Shown here piece by piece: positions 52,781 through 62,145 of a stretch of 64,000 nt of DNA (within the stretch, counting starts at the first letter, position 1; every line of letters starts with the position of its first letter). The notes under the pieces were generated by a model. That model saw nothing but the letters and a program-made list of their open reading frames with translations. It ran no database searches and was not told where the DNA came from. Made by a program: the position numbers and the translations under genes. The stretch comes from Actinomadura violacea (lineage in GTDB: Bacteria; Actinomycetota; Actinomycetes; Streptosporangiales; Streptosporangiaceae), in assembly GCF_017573465.1 (NCBI RefSeq), contig NZ_JAGEPF010000023.1:1-64000 (forward strand), written 5' to 3'.

Positions 52781-53293
52781 CTGGCACTCGACCATAACAA
52801 CCACCAGGGGAAGTTCGGTGAAGCCTTCGTTCGAACGGTTGCCGCTGCCTCTGGACTTCTTATTTCGCAACCTGACCCCGACTATGACGGCGTGGATTTC
52901 TCCTTCAAGTATCCGGGGGCGAGGGGAACGGAGTACCTGCCACAGATAGACGTGCAGGTCAAGTCGTGGCGCGATCCGGCCGGCACGGGGGACACCTGGG
53001 ACTACTCGATGAAGGCCAGGCATTTCAATCAGCTGGCCGGGGCTTTCGACATCCCCAGGTTCCTGTTCCTGGTCGTGGTGCCGGCGGATGTACGGGCCTA
53101 CACTCAGGCCGATGACCAGTGCCTCAGGGTCTATCAGGCCTGCTACTGGGCCTCCTTCAGCGGTGTCCAGCCCGCATGGGAGGTTCCCCGGGACCAGAAG
53201 GTCGACGTCGAGGTCCCGAAGAAGAACCTGGTCACCGCCGACTCGCTGTTGGAACTCATGATCAAGCCGGTCGCGTCGCTGGAGGCCTCATGA
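52781..53293 (+). CDS. DUF4365 nuclease-like protein with apparent CTG start
   Basis: A 170-residue DUF4365-family protein. It has NHQGKFGEAFVRTVAAASGL, then PDPDYDGVDFSF and a strand IDVQVKSW, the D...QxK pattern of Mrr-like PD-(D/E)xK folds. Conserved sequence begins at 52784, yet the only standard start in frame is GTG 52892, inside the domain. CTG at 52781 sits 6 bp after GGGAGG, so it is the best start; the first stop upstream in frame is at 52760. It is coupled to the next gene by ATGA (53290-53293). Confidence 0.75.
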   Translation: MALDHNNHQGKFGEAFVRTVAAASGLLISQPDPDYDGVDFSFKYPGARGTEYLPQIDVQVKSWRDPAGTGDTWDYSMKARHFNQLAGAFDIPRFLFLVVVPADVRAYTQADDQCLRVYQACYWASFSGVQPAWEVPRDQKVDVEVPKKNLVTADSLLELMIKPVASLEAS

Positions 53294-54423
53294 CGGTCGG
53301 GGATCTGCGCGAGACGCTCGGCGCCCTCCCGCCGGACGATGTGCGGGCCTACCTCTCGAACAACGGCTGGGCGGCCTACGACCGGATCGGGTCCTCGCGT
53401 CTCTGGGCGGTCAGTGAGGGCGAACGCGATTTCGAGGTGGTGGTCCCGCAGGACCGGGACGCCCGTGACTATGAACTCCGCATGATCAACCTCCTCCAGG
53501 TGCTCACCGAGGCCGAGGGCCGGTCGCGCGGGCAGATACTTCGAGATCTGACGACGGTCAACGTCGACCGCAACCACCTCCGGACCCAGCCGCCGGCTCC
53601 GTCGGGCAGCATTTCGGTGGCGGATGGGGCGGCGGCTTACGAGGGCGTCAGGGAACTGCTCATAGCCGGCGCTTATGCGGTATTGAGCGAACCCGCCATC
53701 CGCCTACCGCGGCGCAAGCTCGCCCAGGTGGAAGAGTTCCCGAAGAAGGCGAGGCTGGGGCCCGCGGAAGCGGGCAGCTACATCATTTCGATCGAGGTTC
53801 CGCTGGAAGAGGAGGACGGCGCGCTGTTCAGCGTCGCCCAGCCTCTGGGGCGTCGGGTCATGCTGCGGCTGTACAGCGCGATTCAAGCGGCCCATGCGGC
53901 GTCGACCGAAGCCCTGGAGACCTCCGAGCTCGATCCGTTCGCTGACAGGGTCGGCGAAGGAATCTCCGCGCAGCTCTGCAGGGCGCTGGGCCGGTTCGGC
54001 GGCGCCGAACAGGATCATCCGTTCGAGATGCGGTTCGCTTGGGCGCTGCGAACTCCGACCGGCATCGCGACTCCGCCGGTCCGCTTCGACGCGGCCATGG
54101 CCTCGGTTCTCGCCCAGGCCGGTGAAGATCTCGGAGCGACGGATCGGGTCGACCGTGACGCGGTGGTCGTCGGGACGGTCTGGCGCCTGCAGCGGGTACG
54201 GCCGACCGACGACGGCTGGATCATCGTGCGCGGCACCAACACCGCGAGCGAGGACCGTCAGCGGCGGCTGGTCAGGGTGCCGCTGCCGCCGGAGGATTTC
54301 AACCAGGCCCTGCAGGCGAGCCGGGACGGCCGCCCGGTCAGGATCATCGGAACCCTGGCCCGTACGGGCAGACGCACCGAGTTCACGTTCGTCCGCGACT
54401 TCTCCATCACCTCTACCGACTAG
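53290..54423 (+). CDS. Unknown partner protein of the SNF2/DUF4365 trio
   Basis: A 377-residue soluble protein of unknown family. The N-terminus (LRETLGALPPDDVRAYLSNN) is followed by a beta-rich segment (RLWAVSEGERDFEVVVPQDR). The middle has PLGRRVMLRLYSAIQAAHAA, and the end is beta-rich again. Its ATG overlaps the DUF4365 stop, so it is made with that protein. It converges with drmC, overlapping its end by 4 bp. It may be an adaptor; no enzymatic motif is visible. Confidence 0.72.
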   Translation: MTVGDLRETLGALPPDDVRAYLSNNGWAAYDRIGSSRLWAVSEGERDFEVVVPQDRDARDYELRMINLLQVLTEAEGRSRGQILRDLTTVNVDRNHLRTQPPAPSGSISVADGAAAYEGVRELLIAGAYAVLSEPAIRLPRRKLAQVEEFPKKARLGPAEAGSYIISIEVPLEEEDGALFSVAQPLGRRVMLRLYSAIQAAHAASTEALETSELDPFADRVGEGISAQLCRALGRFGGAEQDHPFEMRFAWALRTPTGIATPPVRFDAAMASVLAQAGEDLGATDRVDRDAVVVGTVWRLQRVRPTDDGWIIVRGTNTASEDRQRRLVRVPLPPEDFNQALQASRDGRPVRIIGTLARTGRRTEFTFVRDFSITSTD

Positions 54424-55217
54424 TGCGGAACGGGCTCCAGAGGGCCGTGGCCTGGACGCATAAGGCCGCGGAAGTGTCCGACCATGCGGCGCACCGCTGC
54501 CGGGTCCCGCACCACCACGCCCAGCTCGATGTTGTCGCCGAGCGCGCGGTCGGTGAGGTTGGCGCTGCCGAGGAAGGCGACCCGGTCGTCCGCCGCGACG
54601 AGCTTGGCGTGCAGTGCGGCGTGCGACGCGCCGACGGCCGGGCGGTGGCGGGACGGCCAGGTCCAGAAGGTGGCCGAGTCTCGCAGCGCGGCGAAGGCCG
54701 TCGCCGCGCCGGTGCCCCTGAGCGTTCCACCTTCCTGGCGGGGACTCTCCAGCACCAAGTCGATGCGCACGCCACGCCCTGCGGCGTCCCGGAGTTCACG
54801 GACGACCTCGCTCACGCCGAAGGCGGCGAAGCTCACGACGAGCAGGACCGATCTGCTTCCCCTGATGATCTCGGTGACGACGGCGCCGGTGTGCCTGACC
54901 GCTGGACGGTCGCCGAGGGGCCCGCTCACGACGACGTCGGTCTGCTTCTCCGCATGCCGGGCGTGCATGACGGCTCCCGTCTCCAGCGCCAGGGCGAGCG
55001 CCTCGCCCGCGGGCTGCGGCGAGGATTCGCGCCACGCCTGCGCGAGCCGCGCGGCCCGCGCACCGACCGCGTCTCCTGAACCGGCCTCGATGAGCCGTAC
55101 CTCGAGGTCGTCGCCGGGCGCCCGGTAACCGTGCAGGACCCGTGCCCACGCCTCGATGTGCCCCGCCGGCAGTTCTTCGGCCAGCCTGGCGATGACGTGG
55201 GCCAGCTCCGGGGTCAC
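54420..55217 (-). CDS. drmC: DISARM phospholipase D-like protein DrmC
   Basis: A 265-residue single-HKD protein. The motif HAALHAKLVAADDRVAFLGS with ANLTDRAL (HxKx4Dx6GSxN) is intact near the C-terminus. The GTG at 55217 overlaps the drmB stop (GTGA), which settles the start; the frame to 55397 is drmB sequence. In known DISARM the PLD gene is non-essential for some phages. It converges with the unknown plus-strand gene. Confidence 0.88.
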   Translation of the reverse strand: MTPELAHVIARLAEELPAGHIEAWARVLHGYRAPGDDLEVRLIEAGSGDAVGARAARLAQAWRESSPQPAGEALALALETGAVMHARHAEKQTDVVVSGPLGDRPAVRHTGAVVTEIIRGSRSVLLVVSFAAFGVSEVVRELRDAAGRGVRIDLVLESPRQEGGTLRGTGAATAFAALRDSATFWTWPSRHRPAVGASHAALHAKLVAADDRVAFLGSANLTDRALGDNIELGVVVRDPAAVRRMVGHFRGLMRPGHGPLEPVPH

Positions 55218-57052
55218 CGGGCGAGGAAGCCGATGTCCGCGTCGGTCACCGTGTCGACGAGCAGCGCGCGGTCGAGGTAGTGGTTGCCGTGCTCGCATGA
55301 CGTCTCGGCCGCGAAGAGGCACGCATGACAGGCCGCGCCGAACAAGCGGCCGTGGGGGCGCGGGTCGTGCTGCGCGCAGAGCGGATCGGAACTGCACAGC
55401 CGGGCCGCGTCGAGCGCTTGGCCGATGAGGTCGCCGAGCCGGTCGCGGCGGCCCAGCGAGACGAGGCCGCCGAACGTCCCTTCACTGTCGGGCGCCGCGG
55501 TGTAGAGCAGGATGCCGGCCATGGGGCGGTCACCGGAGCGGGCATAGATTCGTTCGGCGATGCCCGAGGCGTTGTAGCCGCATTCCAGCGCGAACTGCCG
55601 GATGAGCACATGCGCGAAGGTGTGCAGCAGGACGTAGCGCATACCGGGCCAGTCGCCCGGTGACATCTTCCGTTGCGCGCGCCAGCGTTCATGCCCGAGC
55701 CGCAGGATGCTCTGCCGGTCCAGGACTTCCGGCCGCTGCTCCCACGCGGCGATCCTGCCCTCGTGGAAGCGCAGGAGAATGCCCTCACCGCGCGTCTCGG
55801 CGCAGGGCACCCAGGTCGGGGCTTCCCGGGACAGCCGGACGCGCCGGCTCGTGTCGGTCGCTTGGACGTCCCATTCCGGCGCGTCGATGCGGGTGAAGCC
55901 ATAGAGCGCGGACACCCGCCGCAGCCGGGGGGCGAGGACCACCTCGTTCAGCCAGGACCGGGTCGCCTGCGGCGCCCGTTCCTTGCGAATGGTGAAGTCG
56001 GGAAGGTCCACCGGGTCGGGCCGGGTCAGCGCCTCCCATTCGGGGGTGTCGAGATCGCGTTCGTCGGCGGGTTCGTCGTCGTCGGCTTCGGCCGCCCGCC
56101 TGCGGACGGCCTGTAGGACCTTGTCGACGCCGAAGGACTCGAGGTCCTGCCAGCAATTTAGCTTGGGGAGCAGCCCTCTGGCGCTCTCGTCGGGGAGCGG
56201 CACCAGGAGGCTGAGGTCACCCCAGTTCTCGATGACCTTCTGGGCGAGCTCGTCGTCCGCGCGGGGGAGCGTGAACGCCTGCAGCTGCATCGCGAACCAG
56301 GAGTTGGTCGCGCCGAGACCGAGGGTGCGGGTCCGTTCCCCGCACTCGCTGAACGACGCCAGGTGGGGGTCGCGTCCCCGGCAGGCCGGGAGCCTGCGCC
56401 ACGCGTCCGGGCCGAGAGCCGGTGCCATGGACCGGCCGCCGGGGTTGTCCTTCCGGCACGAGCAGGTCACGTACACGTTCGCGGCCTCGCCGGTCGTGCC
56501 GCGTTCCTGGAGCTTGAGGGTGTGCTCGCCGCCTTCGGGGACGGCGCCGCCATGCACCCAGAACATCCACGGGAAGTCGTCGAGGTGGCCGCGCTCGCAG
56601 GCCAGGACGAACCGCGCCGGCACCACGACGGGCCGGTTACCGCCGCGCCCGCGGCACTCATGGATGTATCTGATCCGCTCCGGCGAGTAGGCGTGCGGCT
56701 GCAGTTTGAACAGCCCGCTCTCCACCGGGGCGAGCCTGTTACAGGCCGAGCAGCGCAGCCAGCGCGGGAAGAGGCGGACGGGGACGCCGACACGGCTCCA
56801 CTCGGCGAACGGGTCGCTGGTCTCCGGGATGTGCGGCGGGGTGCGCAGCGCCTCCACCTGGTCGCCCAGCTCCCTGCGCACGGCGGCGAGCAGCCGGTCC
56901 TCGCGCACCGGCTGCGACTTGGCCAGGTCCCAGTCGTCGAGGCCGCCGATGACGACCGACAGGTTCGGCAGGTCGGCGACCGCGCCGACCCCGAAGGTGT
57001 GCAGGAGCTGGTTGGGCCGCAGTTCGCCGACCCGTAGCGGCTGGACCGTCAT
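55214..57052 (-). CDS. drmB: DISARM protein DrmB (DUF1998)
   Basis: A 612-residue DUF1998 protein. It opens GELRPNQLLHTFGVGAVADL. It carries many Cys clusters for zinc (LRCSACNRLAPV, CERGHLDDFP, CSCRKDNPGG, CSSDPLCAQH, CHACLFAAETSCEHGNHYLD). The region VLLHTFAHVLIRQFALECGY is typical. The ATG overlaps the drmA stop by 4 bp (ATGA) and its stop overlaps drmC, so drmABC is one coupled operon. DrmA and DrmB form the core DNA-binding complex in DISARM. Confidence 0.93.
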   Translation of the reverse strand: MTVQPLRVGELRPNQLLHTFGVGAVADLPNLSVVIGGLDDWDLAKSQPVREDRLLAAVRRELGDQVEALRTPPHIPETSDPFAEWSRVGVPVRLFPRWLRCSACNRLAPVESGLFKLQPHAYSPERIRYIHECRGRGGNRPVVVPARFVLACERGHLDDFPWMFWVHGGAVPEGGEHTLKLQERGTTGEAANVYVTCSCRKDNPGGRSMAPALGPDAWRRLPACRGRDPHLASFSECGERTRTLGLGATNSWFAMQLQAFTLPRADDELAQKVIENWGDLSLLVPLPDESARGLLPKLNCWQDLESFGVDKVLQAVRRRAAEADDDEPADERDLDTPEWEALTRPDPVDLPDFTIRKERAPQATRSWLNEVVLAPRLRRVSALYGFTRIDAPEWDVQATDTSRRVRLSREAPTWVPCAETRGEGILLRFHEGRIAAWEQRPEVLDRQSILRLGHERWRAQRKMSPGDWPGMRYVLLHTFAHVLIRQFALECGYNASGIAERIYARSGDRPMAGILLYTAAPDSEGTFGGLVSLGRRDRLGDLIGQALDAARLCSSDPLCAQHDPRPHGRLFGAACHACLFAAETSCEHGNHYLDRALLVDTVTDADIGFLAR

Positions 57053-60000
57053 GGCGTCGCCACCTCCTCGTCATCGTCGTCGACCTCCACCGGGACGTGC
57101 GGCGGCTCATCGACGATCGAGAGCCCGTCGTCCTCGGGGAGCAGCAGCAGCCTGATGCCGGGCTCCACGTCGCGCAGCGAGGTGGGGCACGTCATCGGCT
57201 TCCATTTGCCCTCTTCGGGGCGGCGGAGCAGCCCCGCGACGTCGTCTCCCGCGCCGAGCGGCTTGTCGTAGGCGAGCCTGCGGCCGGGGACGAGGCGTTC
57301 CCTGTGCCACTGGTCGAGGCGCGCGTCGAGGAGGTGCTCGACGCTCCGCCCGACCCCGTTGTCGCCGGTGACGTCGGTGGCGCGGCGCCGCACCGATCGG
57401 GCCACGTGGTCGGCGAGGCTGTTGTTGCGGTCGAACGCCGCGGCCTTCAGGTTGCCGTTGTAGTGCAGTTCCAGGTCGCGGACCAGGGACATGAGGACGC
57501 CGGTCAGCCCGCGGTCGACGGCCCGCTCGGCGAACGGCGTGACCGACAGCGCCTCCACGTGCTGGTAGATCGTCTGGTGGAAGTGCTCGAACGCCTCATA
57601 GTGGGACAGGTCCCGGGGGCGGGCCCAGTTGAAGACGGTGAAGACCAGGCCGGGCGCGGCCCGCCCGACGCGGCTCGTCGCCTGGATGTACTCGGCGGTC
57701 GACTTCGGCTGGTTCGCCACCGCCATCACGCCGAGCCGGGACACGTCCACCCCGACCGCGATCATGTTGGTGGCCAGCAGCACGTCGATGGGGCGCCGCT
57801 CGCCTTTCGCCCGGTTCCCGCGGAACGGGACCTGGAGATGGTCGAGCACCTCGGGGATCTGCTGGGACGACAGCCGCGAGGTCAGCTCCTGGGGGAGCGG
57901 GTCGTGGCGCCTGGCCAGGCCGCGCTCGTCGGCCCGCATCAGACGGGTGGACACGTCGTCCTCGACCAGCCGCCGCATCCCCGCCAGGTCGCGGAGGCTG
58001 TTGAAGTAGCCGACGAGCGTCATGTAGGGGTCGGTGACCTCGTTCTCGCCGTACTTGAGGTGGAGGGCCTGCGCGGCGCCCAGCACCGAGACGTAGACGC
58101 GGATGAGCGTGGACTTCAACCGGGTGCCGTGCGCGCAGACGCCGACGTACCGCCGGCCCGGCGCGTACCCGGGCGCACCGGGGGTCGTGGGACGCTGCCG
58201 GGCGAAGAAGCCGTCGCCGATGTCGACCCCCGGCGGCGGGAACAGCTCGGTGCGCCGGTCGAACAGGGCGCCGATCTGCTTCTCGGCCCGGCGGATCGTC
58301 GCCGTGGACGCGATGACCTTCGGCCTGACCTGGCGCCCCTCGCCTCGTTCCCACGTCGCGAGCTTGTCGACCGCGGTCTCGTACAGGCCGACCATCGAAC
58401 CGAGCGGCCCCGAGATCAGGTGCAGCTCGTCCTGGATGATCAGATCGGGCGGGCGCAGGCGCCCCGCCGAGACGATCCGCGCGGCGGGCGCGTCGCCCTT
58501 CGCCGGATGCGGGGCGGTCGTCCCGGACAGCTCCCAGTCGGCGTTCCGGAGGTCCTCGGTGACGTAGCCGTGCCGTTCGCACCGCTGGGCGACGCGGCCG
58601 AACAGGGTGACGGTCTCGCCCTTCCAGGCCAGCTGTGCGAACTTGTCGACGGTCCCGATGACCAGGCTCGGCAGCAGCCGGTAGATCTCCTCGTCGACCA
58701 CCACGATCGGGATCCCGTCCGGGCCCGCGGACGCCCCGAAGGGGCAGAACACGTCCGGGCAGACGACGGTTGTGCGCCGCCGCACCATGTCGACGTGGAC
58801 GTCCTGCCCGGGCTCGATCCGGCTGCCGCACCACGGGCAGCTCGTGAGCTGATGCGGGGAGCCCTGGCGCACCACCGGGCGCTTCCTGTTGCCCTTGTGC
58901 TGCTTCAGCCATTCGGCGGCCTGGTCGGTGCGGTTCGGCGTCACCCGAGCGCCGACCCACAAGCCGATCCGGAACGGCTCACCGCCCCACGCCGCCTCGT
59001 CGTCGCGGCGGAGCTTCTCGCAGGCGCAGATCAGCGCGGTGGCCCGCTGGAACTGCTGGATGGTCAGCAGCCGCAGCGTGTACCGCATGAGGACCGCGAC
59101 GCCTGCGCGCGGGTCGAGACCGCCCAGCGGCTCCTGGAGCCGACGGATTGCCAGCGTGAACGCGGTCAGCCCGAGATACGCCTCCGTCTTGCCGCCACCG
59201 GTGGGGAACCACAGCAGATCCGCCAGTGCCGTGTGGCCGTCGGCCCGCTCGTCGTGCGCGGGGTCGGCCAGCGACGGCAGGTTCAGCAGGACGAACGCCA
59301 GCTGGAAGGGACGCCAGCTGCGGTTCTTCGCCACATCGACGGCGGCGATCGCGTCGTCCAACGCCCGGTCGGGGTTCTTGGTCCGGATGTCGGCGGCCAT
59401 CGTGTGCACCCGCTGGAGATGCATCGCCCGGTTGGCGAACGCGAAGGCCCGGCGGACCGCCGGGTCGTCCAGCAGCCCGATGCCCGCCTCGATGCGGTCG
59501 GCGGCGCGGGACGCCTTGCGGAGCGTCTCGTCGACCTCCGAGGTGTAGCCGGACAGGTGCCGCGCGGGATCGGCGATACCGGCACGCTGCCGGTCGATCC
59601 AGTTGCGGTATCCGGTGACCAGCGGCATCAGCGCGTCGCGGAGGCCCTCTGCGGGGCCGGTCGCGAGGCCGGCGAGGTCGCGCATGTCCAGTACGAGGTC
59701 GGCGAGCTCGGGCAGGTCCGGGTCGGTCCGCACGTCCGGGACGCCGGTGGCGGGCAGCTCGTGGTCCGGGACGGCCACCGTCTCGATCCGGACCGCGCGC
59801 ATCGGGTCGTCCGGCGACGGCGTGACGTGCACACCGGTGCCGTGGCCGACGGCGAACTCGGGCGTGAACCGGTAGGCCATCATCAGGCGTTTCTGTTCGG
59901 CCTTGTCGGCCTTGTCGCCGCCGCTGATGATCGCGGGCCGGGGCAGGAACACCGCCGCGCCGCCGGGGGCCGTCACGCTCATGCGGACCTGGAACATCCA

Positions 60001-60582
60001 CGCGGACTCGGCGAGGTGGGACGGCTTCGGCTTGCCGTTGATGAGGAACACCGACACGAGCCACTTGCCGTCGAGCAGCCGTGCCCGGCCGCTCACCACG
60101 ACCTCCGGATGGTCGGCGTTGAGCTGTTCCGGCGCGAGGATCCCTTCCCGGAGTTTCAGGTGCGCGGACCCGCGCTCGGGCACACGGCGCCACACCGGCC
60201 CCGTGGCCTCCTCGTCCTCGGGGTAGACGCGTTCGTGGTAGGCCCAGTCCGCGTCCACCATGAGTTCCTGGACATCGCCGGACACGTAGATGGTGCAGCC
60301 GAGCGACGACGGGGCCAGGCTGACCATGTTCGGGGCGTTGCGGTCCTGGTCGTCCTCGCCGTGGTCGCCGCCGGACCCGTCGGCGTTCTCGTCCTGCTCG
60401 TCGGGCTCTATCACCTCGCCGTCGGGCGCGAGCCGTCCGAGGATGTAGCGGTCGGTGGGCCGCTCCGCGAACTCCTCATGCTCCCCGGCGAGCGGCCCGT
60501 GCAGATCCTTCAGCACGAGGCCCAGCAACTCGTCGCGGATCTCGGCGGGCCGGGGCACCCGCAGCACCGTGTCGTCGCTCAC
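57049..60582 (-). CDS. drmA: DISARM helicase DrmA
   Basis: A 1177-residue helicase. Walker A is LLWFPTGGGKTEAYLGLTAF, and a zinc element SCPWCGSRIEPG sits mid-protein. The DEAH-like motif is IIQDELHLISGPLG, motif III is ASTATIRRAEKQ, and the C-terminal lobe has LATNMIAVGVDVSRLGVMAV with EYIQATSRVGR. These match DrmA and the related DUF1998-linked helicases. It leads the drmABC operon, 73 bp after the DUF397 gene, and may be controlled with the XRE gene. Confidence 0.93.
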   Translation of the reverse strand: MSDDTVLRVPRPAEIRDELLGLVLKDLHGPLAGEHEEFAERPTDRYILGRLAPDGEVIEPDEQDENADGSGGDHGEDDQDRNAPNMVSLAPSSLGCTIYVSGDVQELMVDADWAYHERVYPEDEEATGPVWRRVPERGSAHLKLREGILAPEQLNADHPEVVVSGRARLLDGKWLVSVFLINGKPKPSHLAESAWMFQVRMSVTAPGGAAVFLPRPAIISGGDKADKAEQKRLMMAYRFTPEFAVGHGTGVHVTPSPDDPMRAVRIETVAVPDHELPATGVPDVRTDPDLPELADLVLDMRDLAGLATGPAEGLRDALMPLVTGYRNWIDRQRAGIADPARHLSGYTSEVDETLRKASRAADRIEAGIGLLDDPAVRRAFAFANRAMHLQRVHTMAADIRTKNPDRALDDAIAAVDVAKNRSWRPFQLAFVLLNLPSLADPAHDERADGHTALADLLWFPTGGGKTEAYLGLTAFTLAIRRLQEPLGGLDPRAGVAVLMRYTLRLLTIQQFQRATALICACEKLRRDDEAAWGGEPFRIGLWVGARVTPNRTDQAAEWLKQHKGNRKRPVVRQGSPHQLTSCPWCGSRIEPGQDVHVDMVRRRTTVVCPDVFCPFGASAGPDGIPIVVVDEEIYRLLPSLVIGTVDKFAQLAWKGETVTLFGRVAQRCERHGYVTEDLRNADWELSGTTAPHPAKGDAPAARIVSAGRLRPPDLIIQDELHLISGPLGSMVGLYETAVDKLATWERGEGRQVRPKVIASTATIRRAEKQIGALFDRRTELFPPPGVDIGDGFFARQRPTTPGAPGYAPGRRYVGVCAHGTRLKSTLIRVYVSVLGAAQALHLKYGENEVTDPYMTLVGYFNSLRDLAGMRRLVEDDVSTRLMRADERGLARRHDPLPQELTSRLSSQQIPEVLDHLQVPFRGNRAKGERRPIDVLLATNMIAVGVDVSRLGVMAVANQPKSTAEYIQATSRVGRAAPGLVFTVFNWARPRDLSHYEAFEHFHQTIYQHVEALSVTPFAERAVDRGLTGVLMSLVRDLELHYNGNLKAAAFDRNNSLADHVARSVRRRATDVTGDNGVGRSVEHLLDARLDQWHRERLVPGRRLAYDKPLGAGDDVAGLLRRPEEGKWKPMTCPTSLRDVEPGIRLLLLPEDDGLSIVDEPPHVPVEVDDDDEEVATP

Positions 60583-60655
60583 GGCGCCACAGTAGCGCCG
60601 CCCACTGACACCCCGCCGTCATCGACGGTGAAAAGCACGGTCACCGGCAACCGGC

Positions 60656-60898
60656 TCAACCCAGGTCGTGCAACCCCGCCTTGATCACGCTGGTGAAGGA
60701 CGCCCACGCAGCGGCATCGAAGGACAGCATCGGGCCATCAGGGTCCTTGGAGTCGCGAACGGCGATCGATGGACTCAACACCGCTACCTCGATGCACTCA
60801 CCGCCGGTGCCGCTGCTGTGACTGCTCTTCCGCCATATCGCCCCCACCTCGACACACGCGCCTCCGCTGCTGCCGCTATAGCTGCTAGTGCGCCACAT
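60656..60898 (-). CDS. DUF397 protein
   Basis: A small protein with two DUF397 units, WRTSSYSGSSGGACVEV (short) and WRKSSHSSGTGGECIEVAVL continuing to VRDSKDPDGPMLSF. ATG 60898 gives the usual family start; an ATG at 60925 is also possible. It overlaps the end of the XRE gene. XRE/DUF397 pairs are common actinomycete regulatory couples, with DUF397 thought to modulate the XRE partner. Confidence 0.88.
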   Translation of the reverse strand: MWRTSSYSGSSGGACVEVGAIWRKSSHSSGTGGECIEVAVLSPSIAVRDSKDPDGPMLSFDAAAWASFTSVIKAGLHDLG

Positions 60899-61748
60899 CA
60901 GAACCGTCTCGCTCGCCTTGCCCATAGCTCTCCACCATTTCGTGCAGCAGTTCCAGGGACTGGTCTGCGGACAGAGCAGCTCCCCTGATCAAGTTGAAGG
61001 CTAGCGTGTGTCCGCGGACTTCACGAGGGTCTTCCAGGAGCTGCCCGGAGGTGTGTCCTTCCACATAGACGACGTCTGGGGCATGCTCGAAGCCGAGCAT
61101 GTTGAAGGCCCCCATGTTCCCTTGATAGGCGCCCTTGCTAATTGGAACGATCTGCAAGGTTACCCGTGGATCCTCGGCACGGGCGATCAGATGCTCGAGC
61201 TGCTCTTTCATGACGGCACGGCCGCCAGTCGGGCGATGTAAAATGCCCTCGTCGATAACGATGGAAATCTGTGCCAGCCCCGGACGCTGGAAGATCTCCT
61301 GGCGGGCGAGGCGTGTCACGAGCAGCTCCTCGGCCTCCTCGGCACTGCGTCCTACTCGAAGAACTTCGCGGGCGTATTCCGGAGTTTGGAAGAGACCGTC
61401 CAGGACCATAGCCGCGAAGAGGGTTAGCATTGACGCCTTCGCTTCGCGACGTACGTACTCCTGGAAGCCGGGCGGGCCGACGGATTGCTTGCCTTCCCTC
61501 TTGATCTCGGCCCACATCGTGTGGAAGGTGCGGGCGGGGAGCTTGAAGAAGGTGTCGAGGTCGTCGGACGTCGCCTCGGACGGCGGCTTCTCGCAGTTCT
61601 CCAGCTTCTCGATCCATCCCGGCGAGCAGCCGAGCGCCTCGGCGAACTTGGCTCGTGACAGGGACATCGATTCCCGGTAGGAGCGCAGCAGGGCGGCGTA
61701 GGCCCTGATCAGCGGATCCCGCGTGAAGTCACCGGTGTCTGCGGACAT
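60885..61748 (-). CDS. XRE-family regulator with DUF5753
   Basis: A 287-residue regulator. The N-terminal HTH is MSLSRAKFAEALGCSPGWIE with KLENCEKPPSEA. The C-terminal DUF5753 domain has RREAKASMLTLFAAMVLDGL, FQTPEYAREVLR and the ILHRPTGG and GAFNMLGFEHAPDVVYVE stretches. It overlaps the DUF397 gene. Its position just upstream of drmA and inside the split drm locus suggests control of the defence operon; that is an inference. Confidence 0.9.
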   Translation of the reverse strand: MSADTGDFTRDPLIRAYAALLRSYRESMSLSRAKFAEALGCSPGWIEKLENCEKPPSEATSDDLDTFFKLPARTFHTMWAEIKREGKQSVGPPGFQEYVRREAKASMLTLFAAMVLDGLFQTPEYAREVLRVGRSAEEAEELLVTRLARQEIFQRPGLAQISIVIDEGILHRPTGGRAVMKEQLEHLIARAEDPRVTLQIVPISKGAYQGNMGAFNMLGFEHAPDVVYVEGHTSGQLLEDPREVRGHTLAFNLIRGAALSADQSLELLHEMVESYGQGERDGSDVAH

Positions 61749-61905
61749 GAGGACGACCCTTCCGAGGGTGACCTGAGGATCGGTGGTGGGAGGACCGGCT
61801 CAGGTGGGGGGCGGATGGGGTGGCATCGGTACGTAGCGCGATGGTAACTCGCTGCACAAGGTTGGTCACGGCATACAGCAAGACACCGATGCGAGGCCAT
61901 CCGAA

Positions 61906-62145
61906 ATGAACACAAAAGCTCACAATGACGATCAAGCGCTGAGCCAGCTCCGCGCGGACTTCACCGGTCACCGGATCTGGCGGTCGACCCGCTGGGACGG
62001 GCGACTCGGCGGCTGGGTGGCGACGTTGCACGATCCGGCGGCGGGCGTTGACCCCACCGTCTTCGCGGATACGGCCACGGAGCTGCGCGAGGCGCTCGTC
62101 CGCGAGCGTGGCCGGGCGGCCGCGACGCACCTCCGCAGGCCATGA
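61906..62145 (+). CDS. Small protein divergent from the XRE gene
   Basis: A 79-residue hypothetical protein: LRADFTGHRIWRSTRWDGRL, then GWVATLHDPAAGVDPTVFAD. Such short proteins beside XRE genes are common in actinomycetes but have no known role. Its stop overlaps the start of the next gene (ATGA, 62142-62145). Confidence 0.65.
   Translation: MNTKAHNDDQALSQLRADFTGHRIWRSTRWDGRLGGWVATLHDPAAGVDPTVFADTATELREALVRERGRAAATHLRRP

Noticed and set aside
55218..55397. Upstream extension of drmC to 55397.
   Set aside because: This part is drmB coding sequence in another frame; the GTG at 55217 overlaps the drmB stop exactly and aligns with the family start.
57097..60684. Very long plus-strand open frame (1195 codons) opposite drmA.
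   Set aside because: It is the GC-rich antisense shadow of drmA; its protein has no family motifs, while drmA shows full helicase motifs and operon coupling.
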